From Phytopseudomonas dryadis (GTDB taxonomy: Bacteria; Pseudomonadota; Gammaproteobacteria; Pseudomonadales; Pseudomonadaceae): a stretch of 64,000 nucleotides of DNA. Under the pieces are notes generated by a model, which saw only the letters and a list, made by a program, of their open reading frames with translations, was not told the origin of the DNA and ran no database searches. The translations under genes and the position numbers were made by a program. The stretch is taken from positions 124,001 to 188,000 of the forward strand of contig NZ_QJUM01000003.1 in NCBI RefSeq assembly GCF_004327355.1, read 5' to 3'. Shown one piece after another: positions 9,572-18,943 of this stretch. Each line of letters starts with the position of its first letter. Positions within the stretch are counted from its first letter, which is position 1.

Positions 9572-10927
9572 TCAAGCCTCCAGAGCCGCAGCCAGCTTGC
9601 CATGCAAGCCGCCGAAACCGCCGTTGCTCATGATCACCACCTGGGCACCGGCCCTGGCTTCGGCCTTGACCCCGGCGATGATCGCCTCCAGCGAGTCGCA
9701 GACCCGGGTCGGCACCGGCGAGGCCGCCACGCTGGCGGCCAGATCCCAGCCCAGGTTGGGCGGCGCGTACCAGTACACCGAATCGGCCAGGCGCACCGAC
9801 TCGGCCAGGCCGTCACGATGGGCCCCCAGCTTCATGGAATTGGAACGCGGCTCGACGATGGCGATCAGTTGCCTGTCCTCGCCGATGCGCTTGCGCAGAC
9901 CGTCGAGGGTGGTGGCGATGGCCGTCGGGTGGTGGGCGAAATCGTCATAGAGGGTCACGCCACGCACCTCGGCGACCTTCTCCATGCGCCGCTTGGCATT
10001 GACGAACAGGCCCAGCGCCTCGATCCCCAGCGCCGGCACCACGCCGACATGGCGCGCCGCCGCCAGCACGGCCAGGGCGTTGGCGACATTGTGCCGGCCA
10101 GTCAGGCCCCACTGCACCACGCCTTGCGCCTCGCCCGCGAAGCTGACTTCGAAACGCGAGCCATCGGCGCTGAGCAGGCGCGCCTGCCACTGGCCGCCGT
10201 CGCCGGTGGTCTGTACCGGCGTCCAGCAGCCCATGCCGATCACCCGCACCAGCGCCTCTTCGCTGCACGGGTGAATCACCAGCCCTTCGCTGGGAATGGT
10301 GCGCACCAGGTGGTGGAATTGCCGTTCGATGGCCGCCAGGTCGGGGAAGATGTCCGCGTGGTCGAATTCCAGGTTGTTGAGAATCGCCGTGCGCGGGCGG
10401 TAGTGGACGAACTTGCTGCGCTTGTCGAAGAAGGCGCTGTCGTACTCATCGGCCTCGACCACGAAGAACGGCGTGTCGCCCAGGCGTGCGGAAATGCCGA
10501 AATTCTGCGGCACCCCGCCGATCAGGAAGCCCGGGCTCATACCGGCGTGCTCCAGCACCCAGGCCAGCATGCTGGAGCTGCTGGTCTTGCCATGGGTGCC
10601 GGCCACCGCCATCACCCAGCGCCCCTGCAGCACATGGTCGGCCAGCCACTGCGGGCCGGACACGTAGGCCAGCCCCTTGTTCAGCACATGCTCCACCGCC
10701 GGATTGCCGCGCGACAGGGCATTGCCGATCACCACCAGATCCGGGGCCGGTTCGAGCTGGGCCGGGTCGTAGCCCTGGGTCAGCTCGATGCCCTGGGCCT
10801 GCAGCTGGGTGCTCATCGGCGGGTAGACGTTGGCGTCGGAACCGGTGACGCGATGCCCCAGCGCCTTGGCCAGCACGGCGAGCGAGCCCATGAAGGTGCC
10901 GCAGATGCCGAGAATATGGATATGCAT
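9572..10927 (-). CDS. mpl: UDP-MurNAc:L-Ala-gamma-D-Glu-meso-DAP ligase Mpl
   Basis: A 451-residue Mur-ligase-family enzyme that recycles the murein tripeptide by joining it to UDP-N-acetylmuramate in the cytoplasm. The N-terminal Rossmann-like domain starts [17 protein letters not shown]. The ATP loop [11 protein letters not shown] spans residues 109-119, and the central [11 protein letters not shown] and [10 protein letters not shown] motifs of Mpl are present. An in-frame start further upstream exists, but the ATG at 10927 matches the family N-terminus and has a GAGG site. First gene of the mpl-ubiX-lipoprotein transcription unit; copy C repeat and a coding-like remnant lie upstream. Confidence 0.96.
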   Translation of the reverse strand: MHIHILGICGTFMGSLAVLAKALGHRVTGSDANVYPPMSTQLQAQGIELTQGYDPAQLEPAPDLVVIGNALSRGNPAVEHVLNKGLAYVSGPQWLADHVLQGRWVMAVAGTHGKTSSSSMLAWVLEHAGMSPGFLIGGVPQNFGISARLGDTPFFVVEADEYDSAFFDKRSKFVHYRPRTAILNNLEFDHADIFPDLAAIERQFHHLVRTIPSEGLVIHPCSEEALVRVIGMGCWTPVQTTGDGGQWQARLLSADGSRFEVSFAGEAQGVVQWGLTGRHNVANALAVLAAARHVGVVPALGIEALGLFVNAKRRMEKVAEVRGVTLYDDFAHHPTAIATTLDGLRKRIGEDRQLIAIVEPRSNSMKLGAHRDGLAESVRLADSVYWYAPPNLGWDLAASVAASPVPTRVCDSLEAIIAGVKAEARAGAQVVIMSNGGFGGLHGKLAAALEA

Positions 10928-11064
10928 GAAAACCTCGAAAACGGGCGCGTCGGGCACCCGGCGATCCGATTGGAAACAGTGCCGCAGAGTAGCACAGCAC
11001 CGCATCGGGCCTCGCCTGGGCAATCGCGCTATGGCGTTAGGGCATCGCCCACACTCGATGAAAA

Positions 11065-11151
11065 GCGCTGGAGGCTGGAAAGCTGGACGAGAAACCGCTG
11101 TTTCGCGTCGTACTCGAGCCGATTTTCGTTCAGCCTCCAGCTTTCCAGCGC
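11065..11151. repeat. Dispersed palindromic repeat, copy C
   Basis: Arms at 11065-11091 and 11126-11151, the same GCGCTGGAGGCTGGAAAGCT sequence family as copy A. It sits in the 442-bp gap between the mpl start and the sulfatase stop. The 34-bp loop differs from the loops of the other copies. Confidence 0.75.
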
Positions 11152-11159
11152 TGTTTTCG

Positions 11160-11369
11160 GCTCGGGCTCCTGCTTCGCTCTACCTCCTGCATCCATGCAG
11201 TCGCCGGCTCTTCGAGCGCATAGCGCGATTGCCCTGAGGCTCTCACCGCCGCGCGCGGTTCTTATTGGAATTAATAGCGGCATGGCGCGGCACACCGTCA
11301 ACGTGCCGCGAGACCGATTTCGCAGGAGGAGTTCGCCGCCCTGGAGAAAGCCGCCGAGCAGGACCTGCG
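11160..11369 (+). other. Gap with possible gene remnant before sulfatase
   Basis: No complete gene is seen here. On the plus strand an open stretch ending in TAG at 11373 (about 11295-11373) translates to a helix-like tail, ...PISQEEFAALEKAAEQDLR. It has coding character but no start codon and no ribosome site. It may be the 3' end of a lost gene or chance. Confidence 0.25.
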
Positions 11370-12806
11370 CTAGCGCGGGCTGGCCGGGCGCGGCAGGCGC
11401 ACCTCTGGAAAACGCTCCCACTGCCGCGTCTCGATGACGTCGGCAGTGTCCAGCAACCAGCGCAGCACCCGTGCCATCAGGCGCTGCTCGAGCTCGGCAT
11501 ACCGCTCCTGCCCTGCCAGGTTGTGCTGCTCGTGTGGGTCGCTGGGCCGATGGTACAGCTCGCTGGGTTCGTATAGCCGCCAGACATAGGTCCACTCGGC
11601 ATTGCGCAGCGCGACGACCTTGCCCACCAGCTCGGGCCGCTCGCGCTGCAGCTGGCCCTTGAGGTCATAGGGGAATGCGCCGTCCTCCAGCAGCTCGACT
11701 TCTTCGACGCGAAAACCGCCCTCGCTGAACACTTCGTCGCGGTGGCTGGCCGCGGGATCGCGCAGGCAGTTCAGAAAGCTGCGCCCGTAATGCACGTGCC
11801 CGGCACGCAGCCCGGCCAGTTCCAGCAGGCTGGGAAACACGTCGATCAACTCCACCAGCGCCCGGCTTTCGCCACCCGCCGCCAGCCCCGGGCCGGCGAC
11901 GATCAGCGGGGTGCGCACCAGGCATTCGTCGACGCCGGCCGGCCACTTCTCCACCAGACCGAAATCCCCCAGGTATTCGCCATGGTCGGCAAAGAAGGCG
12001 ACCACGCTGTCATCGGGCAATGCATCGAGCAGGCGCCCGACCTGGCTGTCCAGGCGCGAAATCATGCCGTAGTAGACGGCGCGGATCTCCCGCCACTGCG
12101 CCCCGCTGAGACGATCCCAGCCATGCCGTTGCGCCAGTTCGGCATAGAAACCCGCTCGCGGGCCCGTGGCGCTGCGTGGCGCTGCAACGCTTGCACGCGG
12201 GTACAGCGAGAACCAGGGCTGCTCCACGGCGAACGGCGGGTGCGGAAAGATCAACGGGATGTACAGCACCCAGGGCTGTGCCGGCGCATTGCGCAACCAT
12301 TGCTCGGCGGTACGGATGGTCGCCTCGTCGAAATCCACGATGTCGGCGCAGCGCTCACCGCCGTAGTGGGCACGCGCCATGTCGGCATCCGCCAGGCTGC
12401 GGTGCCTGCCGATGAAATCGGCGAAGCTGCTCAGCGCCGGGTCGGCGAAGCCGTGCTCATCGAGAGACAGCTCGGCGGCGCCAGCGGCGAAGGTATCGCC
12501 CCGCGCGCCGGCATGCACCACATGGTAGCCATTGTCCTTGAAGGTACGCAGGAAATTCGGCTCCTGGGCGCCCAGCAGGTACTGCAGGGAACGGTGCCCG
12601 TTGACGTGGGGATAGCGCCCGGAGAGAAACGACACCCGCGACGGCGAACAGACACTGTGCTGGGTGAACGCCTCGCTGAAGCGCACTCCGCGTTCGGCGA
12701 GACGATCCAGGTGCGGGGTACGCACGGGTGTCTGTGGGTTGAAGGCGGGCAGGCAATCGGCCCGTAGCTGGTCGGCGACAATGACCACGAAGTTCGGCCG
12801 GCTCAT
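11370..12806 (-). CDS. Sulfatase (formylglycine-dependent sulfate-ester hydrolase)
   Basis: A 478-residue alkaline-phosphatase-superfamily sulfatase. The signature CSPSR begins at C53, the cysteine that is oxidised to formylglycine, followed by SFLSGRYPH. Metal ligands are suggested by ADQ at the N-terminus (instead of the commoner DDQ) and by FFADHGEYLGDFGLVEK. There is no signal peptide, so it should act in the cytoplasm on imported sulfate esters. Its ATG overlaps the stop of the TonB receptor gene (TGATG), indicating coupled translation. The neighbouring AtsK-like dioxygenase and LysR regulator support sulfur scavenging. It could be choline-sulfatase-like or aryl-specific; that cannot be decided. 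Confidence 0.87.
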   Translation of the reverse strand: MSRPNFVVIVADQLRADCLPAFNPQTPVRTPHLDRLAERGVRFSEAFTQHSVCSPSRVSFLSGRYPHVNGHRSLQYLLGAQEPNFLRTFKDNGYHVVHAGARGDTFAAGAAELSLDEHGFADPALSSFADFIGRHRSLADADMARAHYGGERCADIVDFDEATIRTAEQWLRNAPAQPWVLYIPLIFPHPPFAVEQPWFSLYPRASVAAPRSATGPRAGFYAELAQRHGWDRLSGAQWREIRAVYYGMISRLDSQVGRLLDALPDDSVVAFFADHGEYLGDFGLVEKWPAGVDECLVRTPLIVAGPGLAAGGESRALVELIDVFPSLLELAGLRAGHVHYGRSFLNCLRDPAASHRDEVFSEGGFRVEEVELLEDGAFPYDLKGQLQRERPELVGKVVALRNAEWTYVWRLYEPSELYHRPSDPHEQHNLAGQERYAELEQRLMARVLRWLLDTADVIETRQWERFPEVRLPRPASPR

Positions 12807-15010
12807 CAGAAATCCTTGCGCAGTTGTACGCCGAAGTAGCGCTCGTCATCACGCGGCACCATGCGGGTGATACCGCCGGTGCTGGAGCTCAGCAGCGGTG
12901 CATAGGAGCGGTCGGTCAGATTCCTGGCCAACAATGCGACACGCCAGCCAGCGTTGTAATCGGCCAGGGCCACGCTGGCATTCCAGATGCCGTAGGCGCC
13001 CTGGCGGGTGTCGCGGTTCTGATCGAGGCTGTACTGCACCTCGCTCTGCCAGTTGTAGTCGGTGCCCAGCTCCAGATCCAGGCCGTTCTCCAGAGGGATG
13101 CTGTAGTCGGCGCGCAGGTAGCTTTTCCAGTCCGGCGAGAACGGCAGTGGCTGGCCATTGATCGAGCAGCTGGCGGCAGCGGCGGGCGGGCACTGGAAGT
13201 CCTCGATGCGCGCCCGGGTGTAGGCCAGCGCCGCACTGATCTTCAGTTGCCGGGTGGCTTGCAGGGCCAGATCCAGTTCGGCACCCTCGGTGCGTACCGA
13301 GCCGGCGTTGATCAGGCGGGTCACCGGCGAACCGCCCACCTGGTCATAGAAGTTGGCCTGATAGTTGTCGTAGTCGCTGCGGAACACCGCCAGGTTGGCC
13401 GTCAACCGGCTGGCGAGAGCGCTGGTCTTGAGGCCGATCTCGTAGGTGCCGGAGGTTTCCGGATCGAGCGCCTCGGTATCCAGGTCGTACATCTGGAAGT
13501 AGACGTTGTAGGCCGGCCCCTTGTAGCCACGCGAGTAGGTGACGTAGCCGGTGACCTTGTCGCTGAAGTCATGCTGCAGGCCCAGGCGTCCGGAAACCCC
13601 GGTATCGCTGTGCGAGCCGGACGACGAGAACGAGGGGCGCATCGCAGGCAGTGTCAACGGCGACGTCGAGACGCGCCGGTGGTCGTACTCCAGTTCGTCA
13701 CGGGTCAGGCGCAGACCGACGATGGCGCGCCAGTCATCGGTGAAGTTCAGGGTGCTTTCGCCGAACAGCGCATAGCTATCGTTGGTGGCGCCGAACCGGC
13801 CCCATGCCGACTCGCGGTTGCCGTTGGTGACCAGTTGCCGGCTGTAGCCCTCCTTCGACTCACCGCGAAACAGGTACACGCCCGCCACATATTCGAGGAG
13901 CTGGCCACTGGGCGAGGCCAGGCGCAGCTCCTGGCTGAACTGGTCGTAGTCCACCTGGCCGCTGTCGTGCAGCGCGTTCTGTGGCAGACCGGCCAGGCGA
14001 TCCTGATCCTGATACTGGCGATTGTCCCAGCCGCGCCAGGCGCTGATCGAGGTCAGGGTATGCGCGCCCAGGCTCCAGTCCAACTGGGCGGACAGCCCCT
14101 TGTGGGTGTCCTCGGCATGGGTACGGTAATCGTTCTGCACATGGCGATTGGCAGAGCTGGCGCGGCCCGGTGCGAAGGCGGAGGCGAAGCTGCCGGTCGC
14201 CCGATAGGGCACGCCATTGGGCACGCTGCTCTCGGCGTCGCTGTAATCGCCGATCAGGGTGACGCGCAGATCATCGGCCGGATCGAACTGCAGCTTGCCG
14301 CGCAGCCCCTTGGCGCCATAGCCATTGACCGGATCGCCGTTGTAATCATTGCGCACGTTGCCGTCATAGTCGGCCCACAGCGTGCTCAGCGAGGCTTTCA
14401 CGGTATCGGTCAGGGCACCGCCGAGGCCGAAGCGCAAGCGGTTTTCGTTGCCCTTGCCGAAGTGCGAATAGTCGACGTAGCCCTGGGTCTGCTCGGCGAT
14501 CCCGCGGCTGGTCACGTTGAGTACGCCGGCCGACGCATTGCGACCGAACAAGGTGCCCTGGGGCCCGCGCAATACCTCGAGACGTTCGACCTCCATCAGA
14601 TCCAGGGTGGCCTGACCGGGTCGGCCATACACCACCCCGTCGATCACGGTCGCCACGCTCGGCTCGACACCCGGCGACGTGGAAATGGTGCCCACGCCGC
14701 GGACGAACAGCGATGTGTCCTTGCTCGAGGCCGCCGTGCGGTAATTGAGGGTCGGCACCCGCTGCACGATGCTGGCGATGTTGTTGCGATTGTCCCGCTC
14801 CAGCTGTTCGCCATCGACCACCGAAACGGCCACCGGAACCGTCTGCAGGCTGGCCTCGCGGCGCGTCGCGGTCACGGTGACCGCCTTCAACGCGGTATCG
14901 GCCCTCGGCGCGTCGGCTGCATGCTGCTCGGCGTCAACGCCTTGCCCGTGGCTGAACAGGGGCAGCAGGGTGAGTGTGGCAAGCGGGAACAGCGAATTCG
15001 GATACTTCAT
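12806..15010 (-). CDS. TonB-dependent outer-membrane receptor, probable sulfate-ester uptake
   Basis: A 734-residue TonB-dependent receptor with a signal peptide (about residues 1-22), a TonB box-like segment (ALKAVTVTATRR), a plug domain (PVAVSVVDGEQLERDNRNNIASIV) and a 22-strand-type barrel ending in the outer-membrane signal ...YFGVQLRKDF with terminal Phe. No TonB-linked N-terminal signalling extension is seen. It is translationally coupled to the sulfatase and divergent from the LysR gene. In Pseudomonas putida the analogous SftP receptor is adjacent to sulfate-ester genes, so uptake of a sulfated organic ligand rather than a siderophore is inferred from context only. Confidence 0.87.
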   Translation of the reverse strand: MKYPNSLFPLATLTLLPLFSHGQGVDAEQHAADAPRADTALKAVTVTATRREASLQTVPVAVSVVDGEQLERDNRNNIASIVQRVPTLNYRTAASSKDTSLFVRGVGTISTSPGVEPSVATVIDGVVYGRPGQATLDLMEVERLEVLRGPQGTLFGRNASAGVLNVTSRGIAEQTQGYVDYSHFGKGNENRLRFGLGGALTDTVKASLSTLWADYDGNVRNDYNGDPVNGYGAKGLRGKLQFDPADDLRVTLIGDYSDAESSVPNGVPYRATGSFASAFAPGRASSANRHVQNDYRTHAEDTHKGLSAQLDWSLGAHTLTSISAWRGWDNRQYQDQDRLAGLPQNALHDSGQVDYDQFSQELRLASPSGQLLEYVAGVYLFRGESKEGYSRQLVTNGNRESAWGRFGATNDSYALFGESTLNFTDDWRAIVGLRLTRDELEYDHRRVSTSPLTLPAMRPSFSSSGSHSDTGVSGRLGLQHDFSDKVTGYVTYSRGYKGPAYNVYFQMYDLDTEALDPETSGTYEIGLKTSALASRLTANLAVFRSDYDNYQANFYDQVGGSPVTRLINAGSVRTEGAELDLALQATRQLKISAALAYTRARIEDFQCPPAAAASCSINGQPLPFSPDWKSYLRADYSIPLENGLDLELGTDYNWQSEVQYSLDQNRDTRQGAYGIWNASVALADYNAGWRVALLARNLTDRSYAPLLSSSTGGITRMVPRDDERYFGVQLRKDF

Positions 15011-15134
15011 GATAGGACTCGTACTGATGCGTCGGCTGGCCCTCCTTCGGTGGTGGTGGCGGAGCGTGTTGCCCGGACGCGGCTATGGTTATGCATTTTT
15101 GGTCTTTCCGCCCCGGCGGATGGCCACCGGATAA

Positions 15135-15147
15135 TGCGGCGGCCGCA
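15135..15147. promoter_or_regulatory. Candidate LysR-type operator (TGCGGC-G-GCCGCA)
   Basis: A perfect 13-bp palindrome with the T-N11-A form expected of LysR-type binding sites. It lies in the 248-bp divergent interval between the TonB receptor and LysR genes. High GC makes chance palindromes common, so support is modest. Confidence 0.35.
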
Positions 15148-15258
15148 GCCTGCCTGCGCATCGCGCGCTTGTCGGCGATGCGGGGCCTTTGTAGCAAGGC
15201 ATCCCGGCAGCAGGAAATTCATTAATCGCATCGCAGGCATGACTCAAAGGTCTGACCC

Positions 15259-16218
15259 ATGGATTTACGTCAGCTCAGGCATTTCCTGGCCCTGGCCAAG
15301 CATCTGAACTTCACCCGCGCGGCGGAAGCGGCGTGCATCACCCAGTCCGCCTTCAGCCGCAGCATCCAGGGCCTGGAAAACGAGCTCGGCGGCCCACTGG
15401 TGGAACGCGGCGGCCGTGGCGTGGTGCTGACGGCCAAAGGCGAGGCACTGCGCGCCCGTGCCACCCGCCTGCTGGCCGAGGCCAGCAATCTGCGCGACGA
15501 GATGGCCGCCAACGATACGAACGAGCGAGAACGCCGCCTGAGCTTCGGCGCCGGCCCGCTGGTGGCCGCCCGCCTGGTACCGGAAGCGCTGGCCGGTTTC
15601 CTCGCCGGCTTCCCGGACACCGTGCTGGACGTACGCATCGAGAAACCGTCGGCCCTGCTGTCACTGCTCGATGAAGGCGTGATCAGCTTCCTGGTCGCCG
15701 ACCTGCGGCACATGGAGATCGACACCCGCTACCTGGCCAGGCCCCTGCGCTTTCGCAATTTCGGCCTGTTCTGCCGGGCCGGACACCCGCTGCTCGCGCA
15801 ACCCGCGCCACGCTTCGGGCAACTGATGGACTACCCCCGGGTCAGTGCCATGCTGCCGCTGGAATTGCGCGCCTTGCTGCAGGAGCACTGGGGTACGCCA
15901 GGGCCGGCGCTGAACCTGGAAACCCAGTACAACGACCTGCTGCCCAAACTGGTGGGCGCCTCCGACAGCGTCGGCGTGGCGCAACTGGAAGTCATCGAGC
16001 CCCTGATCCAATCGGGGGCCTTCCAGCGCTTGTACTGCCAGGACGAGCCAGCGCTGCTGCGCGATGGCGGCGCCTGTTTCGTCATCGTGCAACGCGCCGA
16101 CCAGCCCCTGGGTACAGAAGCCCGGCACATGATCGAGGCGCTGGTGGATGTCGACGAAGCCGCCACTGCCGGCACGCCGCAGCCGAGCTACCAAGTGGCG
16201 CGCCAACTGGCACTGTGA
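15259..16218 (+). CDS. LysR-family regulator of the sulfate-ester cluster
   Basis: A 319-residue LysR-type regulator. The winged helix-turn-helix (MDLRQLRHFLALAKHLNFTRAAEAACITQSAFSRSIQGLE region) covers residues 1-60, followed by a periplasmic-binding-like effector domain. It is divergent from the TonB receptor and sulfatase, and convergent with the binding-protein gene with only 12 bases between stops. The layout resembles sftR, regulator of sulfate-ester use in P. putida; control of the two flanking minus-strand units is inferred. Confidence 0.88.
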   Translation: MDLRQLRHFLALAKHLNFTRAAEAACITQSAFSRSIQGLENELGGPLVERGGRGVVLTAKGEALRARATRLLAEASNLRDEMAANDTNERERRLSFGAGPLVAARLVPEALAGFLAGFPDTVLDVRIEKPSALLSLLDEGVISFLVADLRHMEIDTRYLARPLRFRNFGLFCRAGHPLLAQPAPRFGQLMDYPRVSAMLPLELRALLQEHWGTPGPALNLETQYNDLLPKLVGASDSVGVAQLEVIEPLIQSGAFQRLYCQDEPALLRDGGACFVIVQRADQPLGTEARHMIEALVDVDEAATAGTPQPSYQVARQLAL

Positions 16219-16230
16219 AAGGCAGGCCCG

Positions 16231-17298
16231 TCAGGGCAGGGCCTTGCCTTCGGCGTCATAGCGCGGCCAGGGCGACAGGCCATGGCGCGCCACGGCCTGC
16301 TCGACGAAACGCGGCTCGAACCATTGGCCGACGTCGAACTGACGGCGGATGAGCCGCAGCTCCCGGGCCTGGCGCATGCTGGCGTCCAGACTGGCGGCGA
16401 GAAACGGGTCCAGGCGCGGCGAAAAGCGGAAACGCTGATCCATCCCCTCGCTTTCCTCCCTGGCGAGCGCCAGCGGAATCCCGCTGGCCCGTTCCTGATC
16501 CACCAGGTACTGCTCGTAGCGGGCCGGATCGATCAGGGCCGCGGCATTGTCCACCAACACCTCCACCAGGGTCTGGGTGGCCTCCGGATAGCGGTCGATG
16601 AACGCCTGGGTCGCGAGCAGGGTGCCCTGAGTGGTGGCCTGCAACGACGATGTCCGGGTGCTCAGCGGCACGACCAGGCCCTTGTCGCGCAACTGCAGCA
16701 CGTTGTAGTTCGACCAGGTGGCGTCGATCTGCCCGGCCAGCAAGGCGGCGCCGGCGGCCGTCCAGTCCAGGCTGATGACTTTCACGTCCCGCTCGCTCAG
16801 GCCGACCCCGGCCAGCATGCGCCCGAACGACAACTGGTCGGCCGTGCCCCGGTAGACGGCCACCCGCTTGCCCTCGAGATCCTCGACACGCCGGATGTTG
16901 GCTTGCGGGCGGCTGGCGAGGAACATGTTGGTACCGCGCGAGCCCATCAGCACACGGGTTTCCAGGCCGCTGGCGCGGCCGATGATGGCGGCCAGGTCAC
17001 CGAGGGCGGCCACGTCCAGCTGACCGTTGGCCAGGGCCTCGTTGATCGCCGGGCCGGCGCCGCGGAAGAAATGCCATTCGATGCGCGTGCCACTCGCCTC
17101 GAACGCCTGCTCCAGTTGCCGCTGGTCGTGGGCGATGCCCAGCAGGCCCGGGGCGTAGGGCTGGTTGCGGGTGCTGAGATCGGGTACGCCGATACGGATC
17201 ACCGTGGGCGCCTGCTGCGCATCGGCGGCGCCACTGGACGACCATGCGCTCGCCGCCAGGAGAAGGCATACGCTCAAAGCCCGTAATGCGGTGTTCAT
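16231..17298 (-). CDS. Sulfonate/sulfate-ester-type ABC substrate-binding protein (AtsR/SsuA-like)
   Basis: A 355-residue periplasmic binding protein with a signal peptide (ALRALSVCLLLAASAWSSSGAADA, split here as residues 5-28). The body has SsuA/TauA-type features (VIRIGVPDLSTRN, EALANGQLDVAALGDLAAIIGRASG, GKRVAVYRGTADQLSFGRML). Its ATG overlaps the stop of the dioxygenase gene by four bases. The expected ATP-binding and permease partners are not encoded anywhere in this cluster, so it must either use a remote transporter or be a remnant. A ligand such as an alkyl sulfate or sulfonate is inferred from its partners. Confidence 0.85.
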   Translation of the reverse strand: MNTALRALSVCLLLAASAWSSSGAADAQQAPTVIRIGVPDLSTRNQPYAPGLLGIAHDQRQLEQAFEASGTRIEWHFFRGAGPAINEALANGQLDVAALGDLAAIIGRASGLETRVLMGSRGTNMFLASRPQANIRRVEDLEGKRVAVYRGTADQLSFGRMLAGVGLSERDVKVISLDWTAAGAALLAGQIDATWSNYNVLQLRDKGLVVPLSTRTSSLQATTQGTLLATQAFIDRYPEATQTLVEVLVDNAAALIDPARYEQYLVDQERASGIPLALAREESEGMDQRFRFSPRLDPFLAASLDASMRQARELRLIRRQFDVGQWFEPRFVEQAVARHGLSPWPRYDAEGKALP

Positions 17299-18176
17299 CG
17301 CTCGGTTTCCAGGTCGGGTCTGGCGGACACTGGCCGCCGTTCTTCGAGTACCGCCGCGCGCCGCACCCGCCGGATCGCCGGAAAGTAATCGGAAACGGCC
17401 AGGTGCTGGGTGCTGCGGTTGTCCCATATCGCCACGCAACCGGCCTGCCAGCGCCAGCGCAGCTGAAATGCCGGATTTTCCAGATGCTCGAACAGCAGTC
17501 CCAGCACAGCCTGCGACTCCCGGGACGAAAGCCCGACGAGATGCGCGGTGAAGGCCCGGTTGACGAACAGCGAAGGCCGCCCCGAAAGCGGATGCCGGCG
17601 CACCACCGGGTGACGCGTCGGCGGCGGCAGCCTGCGCAGGCTGTCGAACAGCCCCCCTTGCTCCAGCTTGCTCGCACAGTCGAGCGCAGGGAATACGCTG
17701 TGGATCGCCTGCATGCCGTCCAGCAGCGCCCGCAACGGCTCGGACAGCGCCTGGTACGCCGCCTCGGTGTCCACCCACAGCGTGTCACCGCCCACCTCGG
17801 GGATGGTCTCGGCATGCAGCACGCCGTACTTCAGCGGACGCTCGGCGAACGTGACGTCGGCATGCCAGGTGTCGTTGGCACCCTTGCGCGTCTGGTCATA
17901 GTTGAACACCACCAGTTCCTGGGTATCGGCATGCGCTTCGAAGGTGGGATGCACGTGCAGCTCGCCGAGACGCGCGGCAAAGTCGCGCTGCTGCAACGCA
18001 GTCCATTGCTGGGCGGGGAAGAACAGCACCTTGTGCCGTACCAGTTCGGCCTCCAGGTTCGCCAATCGAGTGTCATCCAGCAGATGCAGCTGGATACCCT
18101 CGATCCTGGCGCCCAGCAACGGCCCGAGCCGGGTGATGCGCCAATCGGACTCCTGCTGCGGAACGGGGGATTGCAT
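17295..18176 (-). CDS. atsK: TauD/TfdA-family Fe(II)/2-oxoglutarate dioxygenase, alkylsulfatase AtsK-like
   Basis: A 293-residue non-haem iron dioxygenase. The facial triad is visible as H105 and D107 in NDTWHADVTF and H258 in WDNRSTQHLA, with 2-oxoglutarate-binding arginines near residues 269-270 (PAIRRVRR). The family oxidises sulfonates or alkyl sulfates to release sulfite or sulfate; AtsK of P. putida cleaves alkyl sulfate esters. The start at 18176 follows a strong GAGGAGG site. It is upstream of, and overlaps, the binding-protein gene. TauD (taurine) is the main alternative; linkage to a sulfatase favours AtsK. Confidence 0.85.
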   Translation of the reverse strand: MQSPVPQQESDWRITRLGPLLGARIEGIQLHLLDDTRLANLEAELVRHKVLFFPAQQWTALQQRDFAARLGELHVHPTFEAHADTQELVVFNYDQTRKGANDTWHADVTFAERPLKYGVLHAETIPEVGGDTLWVDTEAAYQALSEPLRALLDGMQAIHSVFPALDCASKLEQGGLFDSLRRLPPPTRHPVVRRHPLSGRPSLFVNRAFTAHLVGLSSRESQAVLGLLFEHLENPAFQLRWRWQAGCVAIWDNRSTQHLAVSDYFPAIRRVRRAAVLEERRPVSARPDLETER

Positions 18177-18407
18177 GCCTTGACCTCCTCGAGTGGCGGG
18201 AACCTGGCCGGGCAGTTGCGCCGCCCCAGGCGGAATGGGCATGACTCTAATCAGACCCCGTCCGTCGCGGCCAATGCATTCCAGGTCTGGCAGCCATGCA
18301 GGGCACGACACCAGGCTCGGCCGCCCGTGGATTGCGCTTTTGCTACATCTTAGGCAGCATCCGGGTAGCCCCTGGAACGCCCTCCCCACCGACTTCGAGG
18401 CCTCGCC

Positions 18408-18863
18408 ATGCGCATCGTCCCCGCCACCCTGGAGCACCTGGATCAACTGACCCCGTTGTTCGTCAAATACCGCGAGTTCTATGGCGAGCCGCCCTTCCCC
18501 GACTCCTCGCGCAAATTCCTCGAGACCCGCCTCAGGCGCAAGGAGTCGGTGATCTACCTGGCCATGCCCGATGACGAGGACAGGCTGCTGGGCTTCTGCC
18601 AGCTGTATCCGAGCTATTCCTCGCTGTCGCTGAAGCGGGTGTGGATCCTCAACGATATCTACGTGGCCGAGGACGCCCGCCGGCAACTGGTCGCCGACCG
18701 CCTGCTGCAGACCGCGAAGAAGATGGCCAAGGACACCCATGCCGTGCGCATGCGCGTGGCCACCAGCCGCGATAACGACGTGGCGCAGAAAGTCTACGAG
18801 TCGATCGGCTTCGTCGAAGACGAACAGTTCAAGAACTACGTGCTGCCGATCAACAGCGACTGA
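18408..18863 (+). CDS. GNAT-family N-acetyltransferase
   Basis: A 151-residue protein formed by a single GNAT domain, expected to transfer an acetyl group from acetyl-CoA to an amine. It begins MRIVPATLEHLDQLTPLF. Strand 4 and the acetyl-CoA loop are read at WILNDIYVAEDARRQLVADRLL, and the final YESIGFVEDEQFKNYVL is typical. The motif-A loop is diverged (RRQLVA instead of RGxGxG/A), as seen in many members. The substrate is unknown. The gene stands between the sulfur cluster and mtfA and is probably its own unit; the 231 bases upstream include the divergent atsK promoter. Confidence 0.82.
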   Translation: MRIVPATLEHLDQLTPLFVKYREFYGEPPFPDSSRKFLETRLRRKESVIYLAMPDDEDRLLGFCQLYPSYSSLSLKRVWILNDIYVAEDARRQLVADRLLQTAKKMAKDTHAVRMRVATSRDNDVAQKVYESIGFVEDEQFKNYVLPINSD

Positions 18864-18943
18864 GCCGGCCCCGCAGCACGGGCGGCTTGCCCTGGGCGCC
18901 CGGCCTGCTTATGGTGGCGCCACCCCGCAACCGAGCCTTCGTC

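Noticed and set aside
12824..15307. 827-codon open frame on the plus strand across the TonB receptor gene
   Set aside because: It is an antisense shadow in GC-rich sequence: composition is low-complexity Val/Gly/Ala/Gln/His with no motif, while the minus strand encodes a complete receptor.
18177..18740. Longer N-terminus for the AtsK-like protein, up to 18740 on the minus strand
   Set aside because: The extension overlaps the divergent GNAT gene and has shadow-like composition; the ATG at 18176 has a strong ribosome site and the family N-terminus.
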